DNA from: Reticulascus tulasneorum
Taxonomy: Eukaryota; Ascomycota; Sordariomycetes; Glomerellales; Reticulascaceae
Direction of reading: 5' to 3'
Length of the DNA: 64,000 bases
Assembly (NCBI GenBank): GCA_001557505.1
Contig: LSAX01000003.1
Coordinates: forward strand, 1,922,001-1,986,000
Part shown: one piece after another, positions 21,881 to 33,546 of the stretch
Numbering within the stretch: the first letter of the stretch is position 1
How the letters are laid out: each line of letters opens with the position of its first letter
Made by a program: the position numbers and the translations under genes
The notes under the pieces: generated by a model
The model's database searches: none
What the model was told of the DNA's origin: nothing
Seen by the model: the letters and a program-made list of their open reading frames with translations, nothing else

Positions 21881-24444
21881 ATGGCTGAAGGAGAGGCACA
21901 AAAGCTTCCTGTGGTCGCCGAGGCCCACAATGTCGACACCTTCCGTAAGACCGAGAAGCTCCCCAATTTCTGTCGAGTCCTGGCAGAAACACACACGGGA
22001 ACAAGAAACCATGGCTGACCTCCAATGCGCTCCGTACAGATCCTCCGCAAAAGATGCTAGACAGTACGTAGCTTCAAACTCTACTTTTACACGCCTTTCT
22101 CCTCTTCCTGTTCCTGTTAGTTGTGTTTCTCGTGCGGGAAAGGAGGCTGGATCACACGGCCAAAACCTAGCCGGAGACACGGAAGAGCGAAGAGGGGCGG
22201 GAGTTCCATCCTGAAATGCGCCTCCCATTGATCCGTACCAACATGTTGTCATTGCTAACAAGTGCGCCTCTACTCTAGAGCATCCTAGCAAGCCCCACCT
22301 TGCCAGTGAGTGAAACCCCAAAAACCCATTGACCCCAATTTCCATTCCCCTCCATTGGCTGACGTAGCTTACTCGTCGACTAGACCTGGAGGAGTACCAA
22401 AAACTGTACAAAGAGTCAATCACCGAGCCACACAAGTTCTGGGGATCCCAAGCCCGGGAACTCCTGTCCTGGTACAACGATTTCCAAACTGTTCACAGTG
22501 GATCGCTTGCCGGCGGTGACAATGCTTGGTTTGTCGAGGGAACACTGAACGCCTGCTACAACTGCGTCGATCGCTGGGCCATCCGCGACCCCGACCGCGT
22601 TGCCATCATCTACGAGGCCGACGAGCCCGGTGATGGCCGGAATGTCACCTATGGAGAACTCCTCCGCGAGGTCTCCAAGACCGCATGGGTCTTGAAGCAG
22701 ATGGGTGTGCGCAAGGGAGACACCGTAGCCATTTACCTGCCAATGATTCCCGAGGCACTCGTTGCCCTCCTTGCCTGCGTCCGTATCGGCGCAGTTCACT
22801 CAGTTGTCTTCGCTGGCTTCTCAGCCGACTCCCTACGCGACAGAGTCATTGATGGCCAGTCCAAGGTCGTCATCACAAGTGACGAGGGCAAGCGAGGTGG
22901 CAAGCTGATTGGCACCAAAAAGATTGTGGATGATGCACTCAAGCAATGTCCCGACGTTTCTCATGTCCTGGTTTACAAGCGCACTGGCGCTGACATTCCC
23001 TGGACCCAGGGCCGAGATTGGTGGTGGCACGAGGAGGTCGAGAAGTGGCCTGCCTACTTGCCTCCAGAGGTCATGAACTCCGAAGACCCCCTCTTTCTCC
23101 TTTACACATCTGGTTCCACTGGCAAGCCGAAGGGCGTCATGCACACCACCGCTGGCTATCTCCTCGGAGCTGCCATAACCGGCAAATACGTCTTCGATAT
23201 CCACGATGGAGACAGATACTTCTGCGGCGGTGACGTCGGTTGGATTACTGGCCACACGTACGTCGTCTACGCTCCTCTCCTGCTCGGTGTTACCACCGTT
23301 GTGTTCGAGGGTACCCCGGCATATCCCAATTTCTCGAGATATTGGGACATTATCGACAAGCACCAAGTCACACAGTTCTATGTTGCGCCCACAGCCCTAC
23401 GACTACTCAAGCGTGCTGGTGACCAGTATGTCAAGAACGAAATGAAGGCTCTCAGAGTGCTCGGATCCGTCGGTGAGCCTATTGCTGCCGAGGTCTGGAA
23501 GTGGTACTTTGAAGTCGTTGGCAAGGAGGAGGCGCAGATTGTTGATGTGAGTACAAGTTCTTGGTATCTGAGCAACCAGCAAACTGACCCACCGTTTCAG
23601 ACCTATTGGCAAACCGAGACCGGATCGAACGTTATCACTCCCCTTGCCGGTGTGACTCCCACTAAGCCTGGGAGTGCATCCCTGCCGTTCTTTGGAATCG
23701 AGCCCGCAATTATCGACCCCGTATCCGGTGAGGAGATCCACGGCAACGATGTCGAAGGCGTGTTAGCTTTCAAGCAGCCATGGCCTAGCATGGCTCGCAC
23801 TGTCTATGGAGCACACAAGAGATACATGGATACATACCTGAATGTGTACAAGGGCTATTACGTGAGTACCTGGCAAATTGCGTGCCCTTAAAGGAACCGA
23901 GCACTAACACCATTTCTCAGTTTACCGGCGATGGTGCTGGGCGAGACCACGAGGGCTTCTACTGGATCCGAGGCCGCGTTGACGATGTTGTCAACGTCTC
24001 GGGCCACCGTCTCTCGACCGCCGAGATTGAGGCGGCGCTTATCGAGCACCCTGCCATCGCCGAGGCTGCCGTAGTCGGTGTCCAGGACGAGCTCACCGGC
24101 CAGGCGGTGAACGCATTCGTCGCCATCAAGGACGGGAACGAGGCGACCGACGCGCTTCGCAAGGAGTTCATCATGCAAGTGCGCAAGAGCATCGGGCCCT
24201 TCGCCGCGCCAAAGGCCGTCTTCATCGTTCCCGATCTGCCCAAGACGCGGTCCGGCAAGATTATGCGCCGAATTCTGCGGAAGATTCTAGCTGGCGAGGA
24301 GGACCAGCTCGGTGATGTGACGACGGTATGTGTCCCTGCCCGAGTTCTTCGGTTATCGTTCAGAAAGCTAACTTGCCCAAGCTGTCGGATCCTTCGATCG
24401 TGGAGAAGATCATCTCCATAGTCCATGATTCGAAGAAGAAATAG
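21881..24444 (+). CDS. facA: Acetyl-CoA synthetase (AMP-forming)
   Basis: Makes acetyl-CoA from acetate, ATP and CoA through an acetyl-adenylate; central to acetate use and to cytosolic and nuclear acetyl-CoA supply. Seven exons: 21881-21944, 22040-22063, 22279-22305, 22384-23546, 23601-23861, 23921-24325, 24382-24444; 668 aa. The small second and third exons (24 and 27 nt) encode [17 protein letters not shown], a conserved N-terminal segment. Adenylation motifs: [11 protein letters not shown] (about 279-289), TYWQTETG (from 427), [23 protein letters not shown], and [11 protein letters not shown] (about 620-630) with the Lys that is acetylated in the family. The last intron precedes the C-terminal 20 residues. 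facA is the Aspergillus name; acu-5 in Neurospora. I cannot demonstrate acetate regulation from motifs here. Confidence 0.97.
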
Positions 24445-24538
24445 GAATTTGCGTGTTGGGAGGCCAAAAACAGAATCCTTGAGCCAGTTGATACCCACTT
24501 TAAAGCATTTCCCGTGCGAAGATGAAAGAAGTAAATAG

Positions 24539-24583
<45 letters not shown>

Positions 24584-27500
24584 GGCTGAATCAAGTCTGA
24601 GATATCAAACCTCACCGTTGGAGCCAGAGCTTGGAGGCGGAATTCTAGTTTCTGTACGCACATTTAGCTTTTGCTTCGCGACAGCTGGGGGGTTAGGGAC
24701 TAAGGATTTGCAAATGTCAAAATGATAACTTTTTTCCCCCACTCCGGCCTGTGAGCTCCTGAACTTCGGGGATCCTCCGTGAAGACATCTGCCCGTTCAT
24801 TCTGGCTAGTGCATGCGAGTCGGGCCTGCGTCTCACATCGGCAAAGCTACCAGGATGAGGTGAGCGGTTAGCATGCTTATGGAAGATTTCATCAGAGAAC
24901 ATCCCTCGCTTTACCTGCTCCAATCGTTCCACGGTAGCCACATGGCGTTGTCATGACAGGTGCTGGAAAGGACATACGTAGCTCAGGTCCAACCACGCTT
25001 AGGTGATGGGCGGTTATTAGGGGATGAAAGTGAGGTGAGAGATGGATACAAGAGAAGCTGATATTAACACCCTACGGCTGGGACCCTAGTGCTCAGATTC
25101 TACTTATGTAGACCATTCTTATATACGAACGAGGCTAGTAATAGAACTCGATTAGATTCTCTCCCAAGACACTGCTATTGAACCTTTCCTTGCCAGGCTA
25201 ACATGAAATGAGAGAGCCGGTAAGCCTGGGCAGGAGCTGAAGACCGAGACGGTCATCCACATGAGTGAATATGTCCATCAACTAGATCGTATCACGTCCA
25301 TGCTGCGCAAGCTTAAATGTAAGAAGCAGCTTCTGTAAGCGCGTACATGCCAAGGCGGCGCCTAGTGTTGCGACTCTAGGCCTTGCTAGTGTCGTGGCGG
25401 GCTCTGAGATGGACCTCGCGGATGCTTCAGGGGATTTTTTCCCCGTGGGCAAAGCTACCGGCTATATGGTAGAATAACAGATCTGATTTTCGTGTGCAAT
25501 CAATGGGTCAAATGATTTAAGTTGCATTTATGCCAATGGAGAATTCTGGAGATCATGAAAGCAGCTAGACAACGCCGGGTTTGGTTAAGGATGGGAAATT
25601 AATGATTGGCTAGGCTGGTCCCCCTCATGCGTGCATCCCGTCTTTCTGGCCAAGCACCCGAGCGCATGCTATCCTAGAGTTGTGCAGTGATGCTGTCAGA
25701 GACTCTGTTGGGCCAAGCAGTGCTCAGCCCTTCCCAAGGACAAGTCCCTCAGGTCTGAGTGGACTCTCTGGTACGTACTACGTAGTAAGCCCCCTAAGCT
25801 TACAGTCTTGATACAAAGTGACCAGTTGGGTCGGGGGTGCTCGCTGAAGCAGAAACAACTTGGCCGTCTGTGACCTGTGTTTCCACATGAATAATCGTCC
25901 GATACGACTAGGCTCGATCTGTGCTGATGTGTCTCTTGAAAACGAAAGCGAGAACATGGGGGGATGTATGTAGGAAGCATGACGATTTGCTTAAAAGTTA
26001 CATGCACATGAATAGCATACCATAGTGCCCGTAAAAGCGTCCCGCCGCAAGGTCAAATGGGAAGTGAATGCCGCCCTTTGCGGCCCCACTTGAACACCGG
26101 AAGCGGGTAAGTTAGAGTCGAGAAAAGAGAGGTTCGCCTTTCTTCTCTGCCCAAGGCGGTCACAATTTCTGGCTCCATGGCTAAATAGTGGGAGGTTGGC
26201 GGTGCCATATGACATGGTCTCTGTGGCTTAGGGACGTCGCGAAAGGGGTCGACTGAGCCGCTCCTCGGGGGATCTGGCCAAACAGTCTGAAACACGCAGA
26301 AGACCATGTCCAGACAGGCCGGCTTGCCGGAGGACCAGGGACCAGACAGGGTTGGTGCCAGGGGTAGAGCAGCACGGTGGCGTTTTGGCCGAATGGCCCA
26401 GCAATAAGGTTCTGCACAAGAATAGAATGACTTGTCCTGTGCGTCCCGGGCGTAAGCTACATAGTTAGTGGGCGAGGTAGGCAGAGGGCAGTTCTTGTTG
26501 ATTCGTAGCTGACTTGCAGGTGGCGCTGCCATCACCAATCTTGCCCATCAGCCTTCTCCATCAGTTGCGACTAACGAGCGACTGCTCCTTTTTGTGTCGT
26601 CCGCCCTGCTGTTGGGAGGATTGTCGACCCAGCCCAGACCTGTGTTGTAAGAGACACCCCAGGCAAGTAACCATAATCACTTGGCTGGGTCTGAGGTTGG
26701 GCCAACCCAAACAGCTTGGTGCTGCTAGTTAGGTAAGTTACGTGGCCAGGAGCAATTGCAGCATGCCATCCAAGCCTCCGAGCCCGAAGAGCATGCTTCA
26801 TGAGGAGTTTCTTATGATGAGATGAACTGAGGCATCCCAGATGACTAGGTTTGTATTATGGGACGTACGGAATGATTTGACGATTCTTTTTGATCGAGGG
26901 AGAACGGGTGAACGAGGGCGTTCTTTGTGGGGTTGGGGGGATCGACCGGATTGGAAGGGAACTGTCACGGGCGAACAGTTGAAACAGGAGGCCACAAAAA
27001 AAGGGAACCAACCCTCGAGGGATCCTTCCCAGGTAGAGCTGGAGGTAGGCAAAGTACCTTAGCATACGGAGTACTGGAACACCTCACCCATGGGTATCGG
27101 GGCTTTACCTCTCTGCCTGTATCATGCCCTCACTCCGGCTCTTGAACCTTGGTCGGGCTTTTCATGCCCTCGTACCTAGGTTTACCTGTCAGCAGCCTCC
27201 GTATGCGATCGCAAAGCGAATAATACATTGCTTCGTACTTTTTTGTCTGAGGTTTGCCGGCGCATTTGTGTCGGGCACATTATAAAGCCACTGGCCGGGG
27301 CCGGGGACTATTTAGTGAGCATTTGCGGTGTAATGCGCCTGACAAAAGTAAGCCAGGGCTGTGTGGGAAAGTACCTACCTGTACAGAGTGCAAGGGCGGA
27401 ATCTAGTGTCAGAAACCCCCCCAAAACGTGCTGGACCTGGGCCTGTAAGCACCGTCAGCTACCCTGTCGGTTGGACCTAAATTATTTGTCGTGCACCGGA

Positions 27501-27865
27501 AAAAGAAGGGGTGCTGAGCAATAACCCAATTGATCCAATCCCCATCCCGTCCGTAACCCATCCAACCTCCAGTGTCCCTCCTCAATCGCCACCACCCAGA
27601 CATTCATCCACACGCCCTCCCTCATTATCCCAACTCTCCGACCGTTCAGCAACACTGCCTCAAACACATACAAACCCACACTCGCTTCCACCTTGGAGTT
27701 CAAGTCGATACTTCGCGATCCATTTCGTTGGCGATATCGTCCGACTGAACGTCTCTTTCATTGAATCTCGGCCGCTTTATACTCGGAGAACATAAAAGTC
27801 GTCTGGATGCGATAACCCTTTGAAGACTCGTCCCGTTTCCGGGGCCTCCCTCTTCCCCCTCCATC
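24445..27865. other. Gene-free region
   Basis: About 3.4 kb with no supported gene. Holds the acetyl-CoA synthetase 3' flank with a tetranucleotide repeat at 24539-24583. A C-rich, purine-poor leader (about 27520-27700) precedes the ADAM gene. A minus-strand open frame at 26053-26538 shows no family resemblance or splice support. Confidence 0.55.
24539..24583. repeat. (CAGC)n tetranucleotide microsatellite
   Basis: About 11 perfect copies of the CAGC/GCCA unit, about 100 bp after the acetyl-CoA synthetase stop, probably in its 3' UTR. Confidence 0.95.
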
Positions 27866-30336
27866 ATGGTCACCTTACGGTTGCTCGCGGCGGCTGTCCT
27901 CGGTGTCGCTGCTCTCGCACAGGAGGCTTTAGGTTCGTCGTGTCTTCTCATTTCCCCACCAGGCTACGAGTCCTTCGGACTAACCAGCGCTGTCACTTAG
28001 CACATTCTACACAACGGAATCCAATAACATACGTCTCTCTTGTGGAAGATGCTGTTCTGCACACACCATCCCAGCGATGTCATGCTCTTTCCAATTTCGA
28101 ACTCACCTTTACTCTCCATGATAGGCAACAAAAGATACGACTATCACTAGAACCAAATCACGACATTCTCCATGATTCCTTGCTGGTGCATTATTTGGCC
28201 GAGGATGGGTCACTGAGGAGTGTGGAGGCGATAGACCGGGCAGAGCACAAGGTTTTCCGTGGAAATGCCTTTATACGGCGCGAGGGCCACACGGAATGGA
28301 CGAACGTGGGCTGGGCTAGGATAACAGTCCATCGGGATGGACAGGAGCCAATCTTTGAAGGGGCATTCCGCGTTGACGGCGATCACCACCACATCCAAAC
28401 CGGCGCCAACTATCGACTGTTGAAGCACAAGGAGGACCCGGATGTGAAGATTGACCAATCGCCCGATGATACCATGGTGGTCTGGCGAGACTCGGATGTT
28501 CTCGCCACATATTTCGACCCCCAAGAGTTGAAGCGGGATGTTCACGGGAGAACGACGTGCGAATCTGACAGCCTCAGCTTCAACGCACAATACGACGGTC
28601 TCAACATCGAAGACGCGTTGCGGTCCGTTGATCAGGGCTCGCTGCTTGGTCGACAGATTGATGGGACTACGGGTAACAATGGTGCTGGCGTAAACTTGGT
28701 CACTACTATCAGCAACACGAACGGCTGTCCGACCACTCGAAAGGTGGCCTTGGTGGGAATCGCGACCGACTGCACATATACCCGGGACTTTAACTCCACC
28801 CAAGCTGCCAGGGCCAACATCATTCAGCAAATCAATGCTGCATCGGAGGTATACGAGAGTACATTCAACATTTCACTTGGAATTCAAAACCTGACAATCA
28901 GTGATGCGAGGTGCCCGGGTCAGGCGAGTAGTAACGCGCCTTGGAACGTGGACTGCAGCCCGGATGTGGACATCACCGCTCGGTTGAACCTATTCTCAGC
29001 ATGGCGAGGACTGTCCAACGACAATAACGCCTACTGGACACTATTGAGTACATGCAACACAGACGCCGCCGTTGGCTTGGCTTGGTTGGGTCAGGCATGC
29101 CAGACTGGCTCGCAACCCACTAACGCGAACGGAGGCTCGAACGAGACGATTGCGTCTGCAAACGTGGTCATCCGCACCACGACCGAGTGGCAAGTCATCG
29201 CCCACGAAACCGGGCACACCTTTGGAGCTGTCCATGACTGCACCTCGGCCAGCTGCAATAACGGAGATGCCTCAACATCCAAGTGCTGCCCTCTCAGCGC
29301 CGACCAATGCGATGCCGATGGTCAGTTCATCATGAACCCTTCCACTGGGACTGGTATCGCCGCGTTTTCGCCCTGCAGCATCGGCAACATATGTTCCGGT
29401 CTCCTACGAAATCAGGTAAAGTCGAACTGCTTGACCAACAACCGCGATGTCAACACCATCACTGGAAGCCAATGTGGCAACGGCATTGTGGAGTCCGGCG
29501 AGGATTGCGACTGCGGTGGTGAGCAGGGCTGTGGCAATAACTCTTGCTGCGATGCGAAGACCTGCAAGTTCACCACCGGCTCAGTATGCGACCCATCCAA
29601 CGAAGACTGCTGCACTGGCCAATGCCAGTTCTCAGCTGGCGGAACTGTCTGCCGGGCAAGTACCGGGTTCTGCGACCCCGAGGAGACGTGCAGCGGCACC
29701 TCGCCAATGTGCCCAGAAAACGTACATAAGAACGATGGTTCTTCATGCGGAGAGAGCGGGCAAGGTCTCCAGTGCGCGTCGGGGCAATGTACCTCGCGGA
29801 ACCTCCAGTGCAGGACACTCATTGGAGCACGGACAAGTACGAACGAAACGTACGCATGTTCCTCCCAGGGTTGTCTGTTGTCCTGTTCATCACCACAATT
29901 CGGCCCCGACATGTGTGTGACCATGAACCAGAACTTCTTGGATGGAACTACCTGCCAGGGTGGCGGCAAATGCGACAACGGCGTCTGCAGGGGAGCATCA
30001 ATCGGGAACGAGATTGTGGCGTGGATCAACGACAATAAGAACATCGTGATTCCAGTAGCTTGCGTCATCGGGGGCTTGCTTTTACTCGCCATCCTCTGTT
30101 GTTGCGTGAGTTGCGTACGGAAGAGGACGAAGCGCTCAAAGGCCAGAATCCCCAAGCCTCCACCGCCGGCGAACAGTTGGCAAAACTATGGCGGCAACTG
30201 GGGCTCGCGAGGCAACATTCCGACGCCTCCTCCGGCCTCACACCGCCGTGGACAGCCCCCACAATATGTCCAACATCCCCCAGATCCCTCGGATCGATGG
30301 CAACCACAAAGGAGCATGAGCATGAGGTATGCATAG
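27866..30336 (+). CDS. ADAM-family membrane metalloprotease
   Basis: Zinc metalloprotease of the adamalysin (M12B) type, probably a surface sheddase. Two exons, 27866-27932 and 28001-30336, 800 aa. A signal peptide (MVTLRLLAAAVLGVAALAQ) is followed by a pro-region of about 240 residues and the catalytic domain. The active site is complete: HETGHTFGAVHD at residues 424-435 (HExxHxxGxxHD). A Cys-rich disintegrin-like domain begins CGNGIVESGEDCDCG and includes FCDPEETCSG. A membrane segment spans about 704-727 (IVIPVACVIGGLLLLAILC) and is followed by Cys residues, RKRTKR and a Pro-rich tail with PKPPPPA and PTPPPAS, possible SH3 ligands. Aspergillus has ADM-A and ADM-B of this kind; I do not decide which. 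Substrates unknown. Confidence 0.94.
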
Positions 30337-30834
30337 GGTCACGCGCCTGGTGGGGTTCATTGGGAACACGGTGGGTTAGGTTTAGCATTATTTGGGAGTT
30401 TGCGGAGTTTATTGTGTCTACGCCTTTTTTTTTTGCGAGACTGATCTGGGGATGGGATTGGACACAAGTGATCCGAAATCTGTATTTATAATGTCATCAC
30501 GAGCATGATCTTAGATACCTAGGACAGTTGGGAGAACGGCGCACGTAGATAGGTCCGCTGGCTGGTCTGTCGCAGCCTGCAATGACAAACCCCTTTTTTT
30601 CATCAGGGAAACCCTATCTTCTCTCCAGCCATCGTGAACCCTTTCAATGAAGTTTCTCCCGCAACAATGACTCCATCGTGACCGCCAGCAAATGCAAATC
30701 ATTTCCCAATTCCTATTTACCCAGGCAAGGAAAACTCTAAACTCTCCGATCGATAAGATGCGCACTATGACCGCCGCCGACTGTGCATGGCTGCCCGCAA
30801 ACGTCTCATCCAGGCGGCTGGGGCCACCTCAGGC
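30337..30834. other. 3' intergenic between convergent genes
   Basis: About 500 bp between the ADAM stop and the minus-strand small gene. Contains T10 around 30426-30435. No gene seen. Confidence 0.6.
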
Positions 30835-31651
30835 TCAACGGGCAGCTCGCTCGCCTCCACCTCGACGCTTCGCGTCTCGTCGCGGGCCCTTATGGGTTTC
30901 AGACTGGTGCGGTGGGTGAGGAGGCTGCTCTTCCTCGTAGCCGCAAAGGACGCGGGTGAAGAAGAGCCGTGTGCCGGGGAGGCTCTGGAATGGGGTGTTA
31001 GTCGAAAAGCTGCGAAGGGGCAATGGGAGAAGCAGAAAGCGAGGTGGAAATAGTGGGGGAGGGGATGGATGGATGGATGGTCTTGGTGCCGGAGTCCGGA
31101 TCGCTTGACCCCCACGGGACATCGGATGGTTGGAGGATCAGGGTGAGCTGTGATTGAACGTAAGGCAGGGAGGAGTGAAAGAGCTTGTGGAAAAGAGCAA
31201 CGGGAAGACACGTACATCCCCACGACTGGAAGCGTACATCATCAACCGCTCCGGACTTTCAAGCACACTCATAGCCCACTCCTTCCGTCTCCGCACCTCG
31301 AAGGATTCGGTGTCTGACCTAGCTCCCAAATACACGTGTCAGCGTTGCTTCCTAGCAGCTATCCCATGCCCGATGAACATGCGCATATCCCTGCGCATGG
31401 GCAGAGCTGAGAGCGGGCGGAGAATTTAGGGGACAGGTCGCATACATGCTCCCGAGCCTCAGCGAAGACGGCTCCGCGAACTCCATATCGCTATCGTCGG
31501 AGCCCTCGCGCCCGGAGTAGGGATCCTTGCCCCGGGCCTGCTGGTCGCGCATGAGGGCCGTGAAGGTCTTGCGGCCGGGGGAGTCGACGGCGCCGGACAG
31601 GTGGGAGGGCTGATATTTGAAAGGCGTCTGGGCGGAGCTGGAGGTCGACAT
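30835..31651 (-). CDS. Small uncharacterised protein (152 aa)
   Basis: Three exons: 31651-31446, 31318-31216, 30984-30835; phases close to 152 aa. Introns carry GTATGC...CTAG and GTACGT...CTAAC...CCAG signals. The N-terminal 65 residues are Ser/Pro-rich with an acidic patch (DDSDMEFAEPSS). The middle (SFEVRRRKEWAMSVLESPERLMMYASSRGD) is a compact helical stretch that looks constrained. Then comes LPGTRLFFTRVLCGYEEE and a basic tail rich in Lys, Arg and His. No signal peptide or membrane segment. I do not recognise a named family. The second intron contains a GGAT microsatellite. The last exon, with its low-complexity basic end, is the least certain part. Confidence 0.7.
31062..31080. repeat. 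(GGAT)n microsatellite
   Basis: Between four and five GGAT copies inside the second intron of the small minus-strand gene. Confidence 0.85.
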
Positions 31652-33546
31652 CTTGGCGGGTATTGTAGGTTGCGCTCGCAAGTGATGTATGTGATTTGAG
31701 ATGTGGCGGTGTAGTAGTGCTTATGCGGTTGTGAAAGATGGGCAGAGGTTCATGTGAGTGAGGTCGTCGATGAGGTGAATATGGATTTTGAGATCCGGCG
31801 GTGAACAACTTATGTCGGCTGCGACAAGCACACGAGCAAACGACCAAGCACGCTGGACGGTGACTCCCAAGATGGAGAATTCGAACTTGCGTCGTTCCTG
31901 CTCGAGTCCGAGGTCAATCCATTGTATATCAAAAAGCGAGACAAAGCCATTGTAGTCGCGCGCAAAAGGGTATCCCAGTCAGACCACCACCACACTGCCC
32001 CGCATTCCGTCACCTCGCCCGCCAAAATTTGGCCGGCCTGGACCCAACGACGCACGGGGCCAGTCGATATGCATATCATCCATCGCACGAACACACAGCA
32101 TGAGGAAACCCTAAATCATGACATCGTATTTTCTAGGATGGCGGTGGGTACCGCCGAGCAGGTAATTTGTGCTATGCAAGAGTGACTGGCAAGTTTATGG
32201 CGGATGATGTGGGGTTTTTCTGAGCTGCGATTCCTGGAGTGTTTGCTGGGATATGGGAAACCTACAACGTTGTGGCAAGAAACTTCGAGTTGTGGCTGAG
32301 ATGCAAGGAGTTTCATATTCGGTCTGCACTCTGAGGACCTGTGCATGTTTTGCATGTGTTTATCAGAAGGTTATAGGACCCTAGTCCATATCCGTGGCTG
32401 ACATCAAAGAGTCGAGGCCGTGAAGACAACACGCTGAAGATGTCTTGGATTATCGAGGCTCAAAGGAAGCCTCAAGAGGGCTAGAGAAAGGCACGTATCT
32501 TGCATTGGAATTCAGACTATTCAAATCTCCATGGGGATATGCAATTTCAAACCTCCCCTTCTCCGAAACCACCCCACCGCTTCAGTCATCCCTCTTCTCC
32601 ATATCATATACCTTCAGGTCCCAACAGCGACCCGGCCGGCCTGCTCTCTTTATGTACATTGATTTTTTGGAGAGGCATCGTATTCAATGTGTATACGACG
32701 ATTTCATGGATTGAGCGCAATATTGTGCTGCCGGTGTACTCTTCAAGCGTACGAACTACATCAACCATAGCGTGTAGTGTGAAAGCGGTAAGCTTCTGTG
32801 AGACCTCCACATCACCAATACTGTCCCATAGCCACCTTACTATCATCATGCTGATCCCAACTTCACTGGCTGATGCATATCCTATGTCTTTCCTAGGAGC
32901 TTCCCGCTACATCCCGTACCTCCGAGTACCGCAGATGCACATGCCAGAGCTTGCTTCCCAAGACTGCTTTACCAGGAAGGCGAGAAGGTCATTACTTGTT
33001 GACTTGTAGCTTTTAATTCGTTGGATATACAGACATAAGACATAATATACAACGCCCCCGAGTAAATGTCCTTTGAACCCATGTTACGTATCCTTACTCC
33101 CCGTCACTCTGCGCAACATAAGATGCAGTCGACTAGTGTATACACTCTCTATCGATGGAAGTCTAGTCAAATCTTGGTCCCTTGCAGGATTTCCAATTCC
33201 TTCTTGACTATAGATGAAAAGCGTATTCAAAAAAAAAGGGGGAATCTGGTGTCATTCCTGAAGATGGAGGACTCGACCGTACAGAAGATAGCCGGGGTCC
33301 AGTAGGTGTTCCATAACTATCATGAAGATGACGCAGTAGTGTTACAGAGACCGGGGTTGATTTCTTTAATCGTCCGATCGCGGGCCGTGGATCCCGTCCA
33401 TATCTCGGATTGATCGTAATGACCGAGCCAAGCTAGGAGCTGCCGGTGCGGGTGGCTGAAGATTACCGGCCGAATCGGCTTCTGTGGTGAATTCGTTTCT
33501 GTTTGGTGCTCTCGGAGCCTGAATATCTCCTTCGTTTCCTGGAATG
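31652..33546. other. Gene-free region
   Basis: About 1.9 kb with no supported gene. It holds the small gene's promoter and the 3' flank of the WD40 gene. A 169-codon plus frame (32500-33009) and an 81-codon minus frame (32604-32849) overlap each other and lack recognisable motifs. Confidence 0.5.

Noticed and set aside
21851..22477. 208-codon minus-strand frame opposite the start of acetyl-CoA synthetase
   Set aside because: Antisense shadow across several well-supported exons and introns of the plus-strand gene.
24539..24583. CRISPR-like array
   Set aside because: Simple tetranucleotide repeat without spacers in a eukaryotic genome.
29412..30155. 247-codon minus-strand frame opposite the ADAM disintegrin region
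   Set aside because: Shadow caused by Cys-rich, stop-poor codons of the real gene.
32604..32849. 81-codon minus-strand frame with protein-like composition
   Set aside because: No recognisable family, no partner exons, and a competing plus-strand frame; too weak to call.
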